Notes: generated by a model not told the origin, from the sequence alone. A stretch of 64,000 nucleotides of DNA from Micromonospora sp. NBC_00421 (GCF_036017915.1 NZ_CP107929.1:4964001-5028000); one strand, 5' to 3'. Shown: positions 1 to 8,735, numbered from the stretch's first letter. Made by a program: numbers and translations.

Positions 1-95
1 GCCCCCGGCACCACCCGCCTCCCCTGACCCACCCGCCCCACCCCACCCCTGGTCCCGCCCCACCCCGGTCCCGGTCCCGGTCCCGGTCCCGCCCC

Positions 96-155
96 GGTGA
101 TCAAGAGGTTTACGTCAACCCGCCAGCGAAATCTGACCCGAACCTCTTGATCACC
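96..155. repeat. Dispersed intergenic palindrome, copy 1
   Basis: Perfect 15-bp inverted repeat GGTGATCAAGAGGTT (96-110) / AACCTCTTGATCACC (141-155) around a 30-base spacer that contains a small GTCA...TGAC pair. Related elements lie at 197-262 and 38078-38135. The surrounding 1-323 stretch holds no gene: it has a CCCGGT hexamer run at about 62-90 and a G-rich purine tract at about 290-325 just beyond the cysN stop. The element resembles a REP-like intergenic palindrome. A role in termination or as a miniature mobile repeat is inference. Confidence 0.8.
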
Positions 156-196
156 AAGCCACAGCCGGGCCTGGGGCGCGGTAGGGGCCGCTGGGG

Positions 197-262
197 CGCG
201 GTGATCAAGAGGTTTGCGGCATCTGCCGGGCGGAATTTGACGCAAAGCTCTTGATCACCGCG
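197..262. repeat. Dispersed intergenic palindrome, copy 2
   Basis: A 22-bp inverted repeat: the left arm at 197-218 begins CGCGGTGATCAAGAG and the right arm at 241-262 is its reverse complement with one mismatch. The loop is 22 bases. It shares the GTGATCAAGAGNTTT core with the copies at 96-155 and 38078-38135. It lies 62 bases beyond the cysN stop, so it could form a strong hairpin in the 3' region of the cys transcript. Confidence 0.8.
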
Positions 263-323
263 AGCCGACGGGGCGGGGCTGGGGCGGCGGGGAGGCGGGG
301 AGGGGAGGGGGAGGGGGAGGGGG

Positions 324-1619
324 TTAGGCGGTGTCGACGATCATGCCGGCGGCTACTGTGCGGTTGGTGGCCTCGTCGATGACGATGAAGCCGCCGGTGG
401 TGCGGTTACGGCGGTACTCGTCGGCGAGGAGCGGGATGGTGGTGCGCAGCCGGACCCGGCCGATCTCGTTGAGGCGCAGCTCGCTGGCGGTCTCGTCGCG
501 GTGCAGGGTGTTGACGTCGAGGCGGTAGTACAGGCCACGCACGATCGCCCGCGCCGTCCGGGTGGTGTGCTTGATGGTGTATTTGCCGCCGACCTGGAGG
601 GGGCGGGTCTCGTCCATCCAGCAGACCATCGCCTCGATGTCCTGGGAGACGGTGGGGGCGTTGTTGGGTCGGCAGATCATGTCGCCGCGGGAGATGTCGA
701 TCTCGTCGGCGAGGCGGACGGTGACCGACATCGGGGGGAACGCCTCGTCGACCGGCCCGTCGGCGGTCTCGACCGCGCTGATCCGGCTGGTGAAGCCGGA
801 CGGCAGCACCATCACCTCGTCGCCGGGCTTGAGCACCCCGGAGGCGACCTGACCGGCGTAGCCCCGGTAGTCGGTCACTGTGGTCGACTGCGGCCGGATC
901 ACGTACTGCACCGGGAACCGCACGTCGACCAGGTTCCGGTCCGAGGCGATGTGCACGTGCTCCAGGTGGTGCAGCAGCGACGGCCCCTCGTACCAGGGCA
1001 TGTTCTCCGACCGGGTGGCGATGTTGTCCCCGCGGAGCGCCGAGATCGGCACCACCGTCAGGTCCGGCGCGTCGAGTTTCGCCGCGAAGGCGGTGAACTC
1101 GTCGGCGATCCGCTCGAACACCTCCTGGGAGAAGTCCACCAGGTCCATCTTGTTGACGCACAGCACCAGGTGCGGCACCCGCAGCAGCGAACACAGGAAC
1201 GCGTGCCGCCGCGACTGCTCCACCAGCCCCTTGCGCGCGTCCACCAGGATCAACGCCAGATCCGCCGTCGACGCCCCGGTGACCATGTTCCTGGTGTACT
1301 GGGTGTGCCCGGGGGTGTCGGCGATGATGAACTTCCGCCGGGGGGTGGCGAAGTACCGGTACGCCACGTCGATGGTGATGCCCTGCTCCCGCTCGGCCCG
1401 CAGACCGTCGGTGAGCAACGCCAGGTTGGTGTACTCGTCACCCCGCGCCGCGCTGACCGCCTCCACCGCGGCCAACTGGTCGGTGAACAACGACTTCGTG
1501 TCGTAGAGCAACCGGCCGATCAACGTCGACTTGCCGTCGTCGACACTCCCGGCCGTGGCGAACCGAAGCAGGTCCATCGGCCGGGCCTCGACCTCGGGCG
1601 ACACCGTCTCGGTGCTCAT
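324..1619 (-). CDS. cysN: Sulfate adenylyltransferase subunit 1 (GTPase), CysN
   Basis: Large GTP-hydrolysing subunit of ATP sulfurylase. With CysD it makes adenosine 5'-phosphosulfate (APS) from ATP and sulfate, the first step of assimilatory sulfate reduction in the cytoplasm. At 431 aa it has the elongation-factor-like G domain: GSVDDGKST at about residues 24-32, DTPGH at 101-105 and NKMD at 156-159, followed by beta-barrel domains. The length fits CysN alone. No C-terminal APS kinase (CysC) domain is fused, unlike many mycobacterial CysNC proteins. The ATG overlaps the cysD stop by one base (TGATG), so translation is probably coupled. Confidence 0.97.
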   Translation of the reverse strand: MSTETVSPEVEARPMDLLRFATAGSVDDGKSTLIGRLLYDTKSLFTDQLAAVEAVSAARGDEYTNLALLTDGLRAEREQGITIDVAYRYFATPRRKFIIADTPGHTQYTRNMVTGASTADLALILVDARKGLVEQSRRHAFLCSLLRVPHLVLCVNKMDLVDFSQEVFERIADEFTAFAAKLDAPDLTVVPISALRGDNIATRSENMPWYEGPSLLHHLEHVHIASDRNLVDVRFPVQYVIRPQSTTVTDYRGYAGQVASGVLKPGDEVMVLPSGFTSRISAVETADGPVDEAFPPMSVTVRLADEIDISRGDMICRPNNAPTVSQDIEAMVCWMDETRPLQVGGKYTIKHTTRTARAIVRGLYYRLDVNTLHRDETASELRLNEIGRVRLRTTIPLLADEYRRNRTTGGFIVIDEATNRTVAAGMIVDTA

Positions 1620-2533
1620 CAGAAGTACCCCTCCCGCTTACGGTCCTCCATGGCGGCCTCGCTGACCCGGTCGTCACCCCGGGTCGCGCCCCGCTCGGTG
1701 ATCCGCGTCGCGGCCACCTCCTCGATCACCCGCTCCACCGTGTCCGCGTCCGACCGCACCGCCGCCGTACAGGAGGCGTCTCCCACCGTGCGGTACCGCA
1801 CCCGGGCGGTGAACGGCTCCTCACCCGCGCGGGGCGAGAAGAACTCGTTCACCGCGTAGAACATGCCGTCACGCTCCACCACCTCGCGGTCGTGCGCGTA
1901 GTAGATCGACGGCAACGGCACCCGCTCCCGCGCGATGTAGTGCCAAATGTCCAACTCGGTCCAGTTCGACAACGGGAACACCCGGATCGACTCACCCGGA
2001 TGACGCCGCCCGTTGTACAACGACCACAACTCCGGCCGCTGGTTCTTCGGATCCCACTGCCCGAACTCGTCCCGGAACGAGAACACCCGCTCCTTCGCCC
2101 GCGCCTTCTCCTCGTCCCGCCGCGCCCCACCGAACAACGCGTCGAACCGGTGCTTCTCCACCGCGTCCAACAACACAGGCGTCTGGATCCGGTTGCGCAT
2201 CCCGTCGGCCGACTCGCGGACCGTCCCGGCCGCCAGGGCGTCGGGCACGCTCGCCACGATCAGGTGCAGGCCCAGCTCGGTGACCCGTTGGTCGCGGTAG
2301 GCGAGCACCTCGGGGAAGTTGTGCCCGGTGTCCACGTGCATCACCGGGAACGGCACGTTGGCCGGCGCGAACGCCTTCTGCGCCAACCGCAACATCACGA
2401 TCGAGTCCTTGCCACCGGAGAAGAGCAGGACCGGCCGCTCCATCTCGGCGACCACCTCACGCATCACGAAGATGCTCTCCGCCTCCAACTCGTCGAGGTG
2501 GGAGACCTGGTAGAAGCGGCCGGGGGCGGTCAT
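1619..2533 (-). CDS. cysD: Sulfate adenylyltransferase subunit 2, CysD
   Basis: Catalytic adenylyltransferase subunit of ATP sulfurylase, 304 aa. It carries the PP-loop pyrophosphatase signature FSGGKDS at about residues 38-44, which binds ATP, and the conserved C-terminal region ending in DRKREGYF typical of CysD. It partners with CysN, encoded immediately downstream with a one-base overlap. The ATG at 2533 is 78 bases after the cysQ stop, so cysQ-cysD-cysN probably form one leftward sulfur-assimilation operon. No riboswitch is evident in the 78-base gap. Confidence 0.97.
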   Translation of the reverse strand: MTAPGRFYQVSHLDELEAESIFVMREVVAEMERPVLLFSGGKDSIVMLRLAQKAFAPANVPFPVMHVDTGHNFPEVLAYRDQRVTELGLHLIVASVPDALAAGTVRESADGMRNRIQTPVLLDAVEKHRFDALFGGARRDEEKARAKERVFSFRDEFGQWDPKNQRPELWSLYNGRRHPGESIRVFPLSNWTELDIWHYIARERVPLPSIYYAHDREVVERDGMFYAVNEFFSPRAGEEPFTARVRYRTVGDASCTAAVRSDADTVERVIEEVAATRITERGATRGDDRVSEAAMEDRKREGYF

Positions 2534-2611
2534 GCCACGGGCTCGATCGGCGCGGATCCGTTCATGGATTCCAGACCTTTCCGGTCGGACAAATCAAAAA
2601 CAGCGCTCAGG

Positions 2612-3430
2612 TTACCCGGAATGCCTCTGCAGCGCTGCAAGCAACCGGCTGGCGAGATCCTTGCGGCAGACCAGCAGGTCCGGCAGGCGCGGATCCGCCT
2701 CGTTGTATCTCAGCGCAGAACCGTCGATTCGGGAAGCGTGCAGCCCGGTGGCCGTCGCCACAGCGATCGGGGCCGCCGAGTCCCACTCGTACTGGCCGCC
2801 CGCGTGGATGTACGCGTCCACGTCACCGGTCACCACCGCCGCGATCTTCGCCCCGGCCGAACCCATCGGCACCAGTTGGGCCCCCACGTCCTCGGCCAGG
2901 TCGGTGAGGAAGGCCGGCGGCCGGCTCCGACTCGCCGCCAACCGCAGCGTACGGTCGCCCGAGGTGGCCGCCTCCACAGTCATCGGCGGGTACGCCGGCG
3001 GATAGTCCGTACCCAGCACCCGGTGCTGCGCCGGCAGACCCACCGCGCCCGCCACCAACCCGTGCGGCGACGGCGCGTTGCGGGCCCAGAGCGCCACGTG
3101 CACCGCCCAGTCGGAGCGCCCCTCCTCGGAGAACTCCCGGGTGCCGTCCAGCGGGTCGATGATCCACACCCGGTCGGCGGTCCGTCGGGAGACCCCGCCG
3201 GCGGTGTCCACCGACCGCGACCCCTCGTCCTCCTCGGAGAGGACGGCGTCACCCGGCCGCCACTTCGCCAACTCGCTGCGGATCAGGTCGTGCGAGACCT
3301 TGTCCCCGGCCGACTTCAACGCCCCGGCGTCGGCGAACCCCAGCTCGGCGCGAAGCTCCACCAGGGCCTGCCCGGCCCGGTCCGCCAGCCATCGGGCGAA
3401 CGCGCCGTCGATCATCGGAGGACTGCCCAC
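2612..3430 (-). CDS. cysQ: 3'(2'),5'-bisphosphate nucleotidase, CysQ family
   Basis: Mg2+-dependent phosphatase of the inositol monophosphatase superfamily, 272 aa. CysQ removes the 3'-phosphate from PAP/PAPS and so recycles the by-product of sulfate activation. The metal-binding motif WIIDPLDGT is at about residues 89-97 and the second motif EWDSAA at 215-220. An acidic SEEDEG at about 65-70 supplies the upstream metal ligand. Position directly upstream of cysD-cysN supports the CysQ role over a general inositol phosphatase, although substrate overlap in this family is common. Confidence 0.92.
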   Translation of the reverse strand: MGSPPMIDGAFARWLADRAGQALVELRAELGFADAGALKSAGDKVSHDLIRSELAKWRPGDAVLSEEDEGSRSVDTAGGVSRRTADRVWIIDPLDGTREFSEEGRSDWAVHVALWARNAPSPHGLVAGAVGLPAQHRVLGTDYPPAYPPMTVEAATSGDRTLRLAASRSRPPAFLTDLAEDVGAQLVPMGSAGAKIAAVVTGDVDAYIHAGGQYEWDSAAPIAVATATGLHASRIDGSALRYNEADPRLPDLLVCRKDLASRLLAALQRHSG

Positions 3431-3534
3431 GAACTCGCTCCCGTCGCCTCACCACGGCCCACGCGCGGAGTCGGGCCACGTCAGAAGGCGCAGACTACCG
3501 GCACCCCGGCCCGCTCCGAGTACGCCCCCGTGCC

Positions 3535-4125
3535 TCAGGCCCCGTGATACGCGTTCTGGGTCGGCTCGACACCCTTGGTGACCACCGACTCCACCATGTC
3601 GGCGGCCCGGTCCACCAGGAACTCCAGCTCCTTGCGCTCCGCCGTGCCGAAGTCGGACAGCACGTAGTCCGCCGGATCCTGCCGCCCCGGCGGCCGACCG
3701 ATGCCGAACCGCACCCGGACGTACTCCTTCGTCCCCAACGACTTGGACATCGACCGCAGACCGTTGTGCCCGCCCTCGCCACCGCCCAGCTTCACCCGAA
3801 GCTGCCCGTACGGGATGTCCAACTCGTCGTGGACCGCGATCACCCGGTCGGCCGGGATCTTGTGGAACTGCGCCAGCGCGGCCACCGGCCCGCCTGACAG
3901 GTTCATGTACGTCTGCGGCTTGAGCAGCACCAACTTCGGCCCACCGAAGCCGATCCGCCCCTCGGCGACGTCCGCCACCACCCGCTTGTACCGGCCGAAC
4001 CGCCCGCCCAGCCGTACGGCGAGCAACTCGGCGACCATGAAACCGACGTTGTGCCGGTTCCCGGCGTACTCCCGACCCGGGTTGCCCAGCCCGACCACCA
4101 GCCACGGTCCCGTCTCGTCCGTCAC
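3535..4125 (-). CDS. pth: Peptidyl-tRNA hydrolase
   Basis: Releases peptides from prematurely dissociated peptidyl-tRNA, an essential recycling step in translation. The protein is 196 aa, the usual bacterial Pth length. The N-terminal signature GLGNPGREY is followed by NRHNVGFM, where His25 is the expected catalytic residue. The Pth motif HDELDIPYGQLRVKLGGG is also intact. The start is GTG at 4125. rplY and pth lie in the same orientation, as in many actinobacteria, but a hairpin at 4168-4194 lies between them. Confidence 0.97.
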   Translation of the reverse strand: MTDETGPWLVVGLGNPGREYAGNRHNVGFMVAELLAVRLGGRFGRYKRVVADVAEGRIGFGGPKLVLLKPQTYMNLSGGPVAALAQFHKIPADRVIAVHDELDIPYGQLRVKLGGGEGGHNGLRSMSKSLGTKEYVRVRFGIGRPPGRQDPADYVLSDFGTAERKELEFLVDRAADMVESVVTKGVEPTQNAYHGA

Positions 4126-4167
4126 TTCCTCGCATCTCCCCTCACCGTCGGTGCCCCGATACGCCGA

Positions 4168-4194
4168 CAGGCGCCCCCGCGACGGGAGCGCCTG
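4168..4194 (-). terminator. Hairpin after rplY
   Basis: On the minus strand CAGGCGCTCCCG (4194-4183) pairs with CGGGGGCGCCTG (4179-4168) over 12 bp, one pair being a U-G wobble, with a 3-base loop. It begins 20 bases beyond the rplY stop and ends 43 bases before the pth start. There is no U-tract, as is usual for actinobacterial terminators. It may attenuate rather than fully stop readthrough into pth. Confidence 0.6.
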
Positions 4195-4214
4195 CCGTGA
4201 AACGATGCGACCGA

Positions 4215-4895
4215 TCAGGCCTCGGTCTTCGCCTCGGTGTTCTCGGCACCCTCGGCGGTCGGAGCCTCGCCACCCTCGGCGGCCTCCGCACCCTCGGCCT
4301 CCGTCTCCGGGGTCTCGATCTCCGGCAGGGTCGCCTCGAGCTGCTCGGCGGTCGGAGCGGCGGTCACCGAGGCGACCGTCTGGTCCGCGTCGGCGGCCAG
4401 CTCGACACCCGAGGGCAGCTCGACGTCGGCGGCGGTGACCTGGCTACCGGCCTCCAGGCCCTCGATCGAGGCCTCCAGGTGGTCCGGCACCTTGGTGGCG
4501 TCGGCGGTCACCGAGAGGGTGTCGTGGTCGTGCACGATCAGGGTGTCCCGCGCGGCCTCACCGGTCAGCTGGACCGGGACCTCGACGGTGACCTTCTCGC
4601 CCCGGCGGACCAGCAGCAGGTCCACGTGCTCGAAGCTGTCCCGGATCGGGTCACGCTGGATCGCCTTCGGCAGCGCCAGCACCTGGGTGCCGTCACTGAC
4701 CTCGATCGCGAAGAGCTGGTTGGCGCCGCCCTTGCGGATGGCGGCGGCGAACTCCCGCGCCGGCAGCGCGATGTGCTTGGGCTTCTCGCCGTGGCCGTAC
4801 AGCACAGCGGGCACCTTGCCGGCTCGGCGGGTACGACGGGCACCACCCTTGCCGAACTCCGTACGGGGCTCGGCGCTGATCTTTACCTCGGACAC
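4215..4895 (-). CDS. rplY: 50S ribosomal protein L25 / general stress protein Ctc
   Basis: Binds 5S rRNA in the large ribosomal subunit. The long (Ctc/TL5) form has an N-terminal L25 domain (SEVKISAEPRTEFGKGGARR, about 2-95) and a C-terminal beta domain. Here it ends in a low-complexity Ala/Glu/Thr-rich acidic tail from about residue 185. I chose GTG at 4895 because AGGAG lies 7 bases upstream and the family consensus begins at this SEVK. The longer frame to 5051 adds a non-conserved 52-residue extension. Length 226 aa. Confidence 0.95.
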   Translation of the reverse strand: MSEVKISAEPRTEFGKGGARRTRRAGKVPAVLYGHGEKPKHIALPAREFAAAIRKGGANQLFAIEVSDGTQVLALPKAIQRDPIRDSFEHVDLLLVRRGEKVTVEVPVQLTGEAARDTLIVHDHDTLSVTADATKVPDHLEASIEGLEAGSQVTAADVELPSGVELAADADQTVASVTAAPTAEQLEATLPEIETPETEAEGAEAAEGGEAPTAEGAENTEAKTEA

Positions 4896-5122
4896 GGGAA
4901 AACTCCTGATGCTAACGCTACGGCGGCTTGTCGTCTGGCGGTGCTGGGGCGAGGGGCTCGCTTGGGGCTCATGCGTCATGAACGACTGCCCGGAGCACCG
5001 CGTCGATGACGGTGCCTCCGTGCGGCGCTCTGTCAGCGACCCGCCGGGCACCCTCGCCGTGGCAACCGCACCAGTCTACCCGAGGTCTTTCCGCGCCTTG
5101 CGGCAGTCCCCCGGTCCGCGGG

Positions 5123-6103
5123 TCAGCTGAGTCCGCCGAAGAGGGTGGTCACCGAACCGTCGTCGAAGACCTCCCGGATCGCCCGCGCCAGCAGCGGCGC
5201 GATCGACAGCACGGTGAGCTTGTCCAGCTGCTTCTCCGGCGGCAGCGGCAGCGTGTTGGTCACCACCACCTCGGTGATCGGGCTGTTCTTCAGCCGCTCG
5301 GTCGCCGGGTCCGACAGCAGGGCGTGGGTGGAGGCCACCACGATCTCCGCCGCACCGGACTCCTTGAGGATGTCCGCCGCCTTGCTGATCGTCCCACCCG
5401 TGTCGATCATGTCGTCGACGATCAGGCAGACCCGACCCTCGACCTCACCGACCACCCGGTTCGCCACCACCTGGTTCGGCTTCAACGGATCCCGGGTCTT
5501 GTGGATGAACGCCAACGGGCAACCACCGAGCCGGTCGGTCCACCGCTCGGCCACCCGCACCCGGCCCGAGTCCGGCGCCACCACCGTCATCGGGCGGCCG
5601 GCGAACTTGCGCTCCACGTACTCGGCGAGGATGTCCATCGCGAACAGGTGGTCCACCGGGCCGTCGAAGAAGCCCTGGATCTGCGCGGTGTGCAGGTCGA
5701 CTGTGAGAATCCGGTTCGCCCCGGCCGTCTTGAGCAGGTCGGCCACCAGCCGGGCCGAGATCGGCTCCCGGCCGCGGTGCTTCTTGTCCTGCCGGGAGTA
5801 CGGGTAGAACGGCAGCACCACGGTGATCCGCTTCGCCGAGCCCCGCTTCAACGCGTCGATCATGATCAGGGTCTCCATGACCCAGGTGTTGACCCCGTGC
5901 GTGACGGACTGCACCACGAAGGCGTCCGAACCACGTACCGAGTCCCGGAACCGTACGAAGATCTCACCGTTGGCGAACTCGTACGCGTCGGAAGGGGTCG
6001 GCGCCACGCCGAGCACCTCACCGATCTGGTTGGCCAACTCCGGAAAGCCACGTCCGGAGAAGAGCATCAGGCTCTTGCGGTTTTCGGCCACGATGCTGCC
6101 CAT
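5123..6103 (-). CDS. prs: Ribose-phosphate pyrophosphokinase (PRPP synthase)
   Basis: Makes 5-phosphoribosyl 1-pyrophosphate from ribose 5-phosphate and ATP, feeding purine, pyrimidine, histidine and tryptophan pathways and NAD synthesis. It is 326 aa. Visible motifs are the PRPP-binding loop CLIVDDMIDTGGT, the DLHTAQIQGFFD segment and the flexible-loop region PYSRQDKKHRGREPISA. The start is ATG at 6103. glmU lies 87 bases upstream in the same direction, the conserved actinobacterial glmU-prs pair. Confidence 0.97.
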   Translation of the reverse strand: MGSIVAENRKSLMLFSGRGFPELANQIGEVLGVAPTPSDAYEFANGEIFVRFRDSVRGSDAFVVQSVTHGVNTWVMETLIMIDALKRGSAKRITVVLPFYPYSRQDKKHRGREPISARLVADLLKTAGANRILTVDLHTAQIQGFFDGPVDHLFAMDILAEYVERKFAGRPMTVVAPDSGRVRVAERWTDRLGGCPLAFIHKTRDPLKPNQVVANRVVGEVEGRVCLIVDDMIDTGGTISKAADILKESGAAEIVVASTHALLSDPATERLKNSPITEVVVTNTLPLPPEKQLDKLTVLSIAPLLARAIREVFDDGSVTTLFGGLS

Positions 6104-6190
6104 GGGCTCGTCTGCTCCCGTTGGTCGGTGGTGCCCGGCGGCGGTGGGCCGGGGCTAGTCGGTTGCAGTATGCCCGGACCCCGGCGACCC

Positions 6191-7690
6191 TCACACCGTC
6201 TCGGCGCCCCCGTGCATTGCCTCACCTTCGCTTGCCGGCGACGAAGCGTCCGACGCGCCCTCGGCAGCCGCCCGGGCCTGCTCGGCGGCCCGCGCGGAGA
6301 CCGTGCCCGGCCGGTTACGCAGCACCCAGCCCTCGATGTTGCGCTGCGGTGCGCGGGTCACCCCCAACGCCCCCGGCGGCACGTCCTGGCTGAGCGCGCT
6401 GCCCGCCGCCACGTACGCCCCCGCGCCCACCTCGACCGGCGCGATCAGGTTGGTGTCGCAGCCGACGAACGCACCGTCACCGACCACCGTGCGGTGCTTG
6501 TTCACCCCGTCGTAGTTCACGAAGATCGTCGCCGCGCCGATGTTCGCCTTCGCCCCGATCGTCGCGTCCCCCACGTACGACAGGTGCGGCACCTTCGCGC
6601 CCGGCCCGACGTCGGAGTTCTTCACCTCGACGAAGGTGCCCACCTTCGCCTTCCCGGCCAGCCGCGCCGCCGGCCGCAGGTAGGCGTACGGGCCCACGCT
6701 CGCCCCCGGGCCCACCTCGGCGCCCACCGCGTGGCTGCGCAGCACGGTCGCCGTCGGACCCACCACCGTGTCGATCAGCGTCACGTCCGGCCCGACCACC
6801 GCCCCGGCACCCACCGTCGTGGCCCCCCGCAGCTGGGTGTTCTGGTCGAGCACCGCGTCCCGCTCGACGGTGACGGTGACGTCGATCCAGGTGGTCGCCG
6901 GGTCCAGGATCGTCACCCCGGACCGCATCCACGCCTCGTTCACCCGGTCCCGCAGCAACTGGCGCAGCCCGGCCAGCTCCACCCGGTCGTTGCAGCCCAG
7001 CGTCTCGACGTGGTCGGCGGCCACGTGCACGCCGACCGGCTCACCGGCCGAGAAGAGCAGCCCGAAGACGTCGGTGAGGTACTCCTCGCCCTGGTCGTTG
7101 TCGGTGGAGAGCTTGCCCAGCGCGGCCCGCAGCCGGGCCAGGTCGAAGGCGTAGATGCCGGCGTTGATCTCCCGCAGCGCCCGCTGGGCCGGGGTCGCGT
7201 CGCGCTCCTCGACGATCTGCTCCAGCCGGCCGGCGACGTCCCGGACGATCCGCCCCAGGCCGGTCGGGTCGGGCACCTCGGCGGCGAGCACGGTGGCCGC
7301 CGCCCCCTCACCCTCGTGCGCCGCGACCAGTGCCTCCACCGTCCCGGCCCGCAGCAGCGGCACGTCCCCGTTGATCACCACGACGGTGCCGGTGGCCTCC
7401 GGTACGGCGTCCAGCGCGATCCGCACGGCGTGCCCGGTGCCGAGCTGCTCGGCCTGCAGGACCGCGGTGGCGTCCGGGGCGACCTCGGTCAACTGGGCGC
7501 GCACCTGCTCGGCCCCGTGCCCTACCACCACCACGGTGCGGTCCGCGCGCAGCGGCCCGGCCGCGGCCAGCACGTGACCGAGCAGCGTACGGCCGAGCAG
7601 CGGGTGCAGCACCTTGGGCAGCGCCGACTTCATCCGCTTACCCTCCCCGGCGGCGAGCACGACGACGGTACGGCGGTGGGGCTGGGACAC
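6191..7690 (-). CDS. glmU: Bifunctional GlmU: GlcN-1-P acetyltransferase / GlcNAc-1-P uridylyltransferase
   Basis: Makes UDP-GlcNAc, the precursor of peptidoglycan. The N-terminal nucleotidyltransferase domain begins with LAAGEGKRMKSALPKVLHPL (about 12-31). The C-terminal half (about 255-460) is a left-handed beta-helix built from hexapeptide repeats and includes the acetyltransferase segment around PHLSYVGDATIG. At 499 aa it has a 30-40 residue disordered Ala/Ser/Glu-rich tail longer than the E. coli protein, as in other actinobacteria. The tRNA-Gln gene is 74 bases upstream on the same strand. Confidence 0.97.
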   Translation of the reverse strand: MSQPHRRTVVVLAAGEGKRMKSALPKVLHPLLGRTLLGHVLAAAGPLRADRTVVVVGHGAEQVRAQLTEVAPDATAVLQAEQLGTGHAVRIALDAVPEATGTVVVINGDVPLLRAGTVEALVAAHEGEGAAATVLAAEVPDPTGLGRIVRDVAGRLEQIVEERDATPAQRALREINAGIYAFDLARLRAALGKLSTDNDQGEEYLTDVFGLLFSAGEPVGVHVAADHVETLGCNDRVELAGLRQLLRDRVNEAWMRSGVTILDPATTWIDVTVTVERDAVLDQNTQLRGATTVGAGAVVGPDVTLIDTVVGPTATVLRSHAVGAEVGPGASVGPYAYLRPAARLAGKAKVGTFVEVKNSDVGPGAKVPHLSYVGDATIGAKANIGAATIFVNYDGVNKHRTVVGDGAFVGCDTNLIAPVEVGAGAYVAAGSALSQDVPPGALGVTRAPQRNIEGWVLRNRPGTVSARAAEQARAAAEGASDASSPASEGEAMHGGAETV

Positions 7691-7764
7691 GGGTGGGCTC
7701 CCGTCAGGGAAGGCGACAGTCTCGCCGCCATGCTAACCAGACTTCAAGGGCGGATCAGCAGAAG

Positions 7765-7835
7765 CTCCCGGGAGAGGATTCGAACCCCTACAATCAGGAC
7801 CAAAACCTGACGTCCTGCCATTAGACGACCCGGGA
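7765..7835 (-). tRNA. tRNA-Gln (anticodon TTG)
   Basis: On the minus strand the acceptor arms TCCCGGG and CCCGGGA pair perfectly, and the D arm contains CGTCTAATGGCAGGACG. The anticodon stem TCAGG/CCTGA encloses loop TTTTGGT with anticodon TTG, and the T arm carries GGTTCGAAT. CCA is not encoded. This reads glutamine CAA codons, rare in such a high-GC genome. The gene sits between glmU and the HTH/LAGLIDADG-like gene. Confidence 0.95.
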
Positions 7836-7883
7836 CGGTCTAAAACGGGCAAAACCCAACTGGCTTCGCCGGTCCCCTACACC

Positions 7884-8735
7884 TTAGCGCCCCGCGTCGT
7901 CCTCGCCATCGCTCATTCCCCTCATGATCCCTTCGATCCGCCAGTACAGCTGACGCGACCTGGGTACTTCGACGATCAGACAACCTCGATAGTCCTCACC
8001 GGTGTTGCGCCGAACCGTAGTCGGCCGATGACGCTTGAGCGACGTGGGGCGGAATGCCTCGATCGGGACCGCCACCCGCTCGGCCCACCACCGGACTGCC
8101 GCCTCGGAGTCGGCGGTCTCGTGGATGCTCACCCGAAAGCGCAGGGTCTCCCGTGGTGCACCCATCACCTCGACGAAGCGGATGAAGACGTCGACCAGCC
8201 CGGGATCGCTGTTGATGAACCTGACCCGACACTCGTGGGGCCGCCAGGGCTTGGCCTTCTCCCCCTCCGCCCAGTAGAGCGCCGCGCCGACCAGGATCAG
8301 CTCACGGTGCTGCATCGACCCGACCCAGGCCGAGGCGTCCGACACGACCGCTGTCCGCGCTGCGTCCCGTGCCTGTCGATGGGCCACCCACCGGGCGTCC
8401 GTCATCACCTTCGAGTGCGCCCGTCGACGTTCCCGGGCGGCCTCCTCGTCGGGATCGAGGGGCAGGTGGCGCACCCAGAGGTAGGCGGTCGACTTCGCCA
8501 CCTCCACCCGGGCCGCGATGTCGTCGACCGAACAACCCTCGCCGCGCAGCGCCACCGCCGCCGCACGCAGCCCGTCCTTCGCGGTCGGCCGCCGGGTCCA
8601 CGCCGGCGGCGGTACGCCGCGCAGCAGCGCGTACACCCGGTTGCGGCCGAGACCGGTGCGGGCCTGGATCTGCCGGACGGAGAGCCCCTCCTCGGCGCGC
8701 AGCCGGCGCACCTCGGCAGCCGTCGGATCGGTCAT
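7884..8735 (-). CDS. Helix-turn-helix protein with LAGLIDADG-endonuclease-like C-terminal domain
   Basis: 283 aa from ATG 8735; the longer open frame to 9548 is antisense shadow over the tetR gene. Residues about 1-45 and 50-95 each read as a homeodomain-like HTH (LSVRQIQARTGLGRNRVYAL and CSVDDIAARVEVAKSTAYLW). After a basic linker, residues about 145-275 begin with LVGAALYWAEGEK, then VRFINSDPGLVDVFIRF, VSIHETADSEAAVRWW and LYWRIEGI. This resembles the one-motif LAGLIDADG-fold family seen in some bacteria and archaea. The acidic EG of the motif is retained. It could be a domesticated DNA-binding regulator, by analogy with WhiA, or a free-standing nuclease. Its 3' end lies 48 bases from tRNA-Gln. 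Confidence 0.7.
   Translation of the reverse strand: MTDPTAAEVRRLRAEEGLSVRQIQARTGLGRNRVYALLRGVPPPAWTRRPTAKDGLRAAAVALRGEGCSVDDIAARVEVAKSTAYLWVRHLPLDPDEEAARERRRAHSKVMTDARWVAHRQARDAARTAVVSDASAWVGSMQHRELILVGAALYWAEGEKAKPWRPHECRVRFINSDPGLVDVFIRFVEVMGAPRETLRFRVSIHETADSEAAVRWWAERVAVPIEAFRPTSLKRHRPTTVRRNTGEDYRGCLIVEVPRSRQLYWRIEGIMRGMSDGEDDAGR

Noticed and set aside
501..1859. Long plus-strand frame opposite cysN/cysD
   Set aside because: It runs antisense to well-conserved genes, is rich in Arg, His and Gly, and has no domain: a typical shadow in GC-rich DNA.
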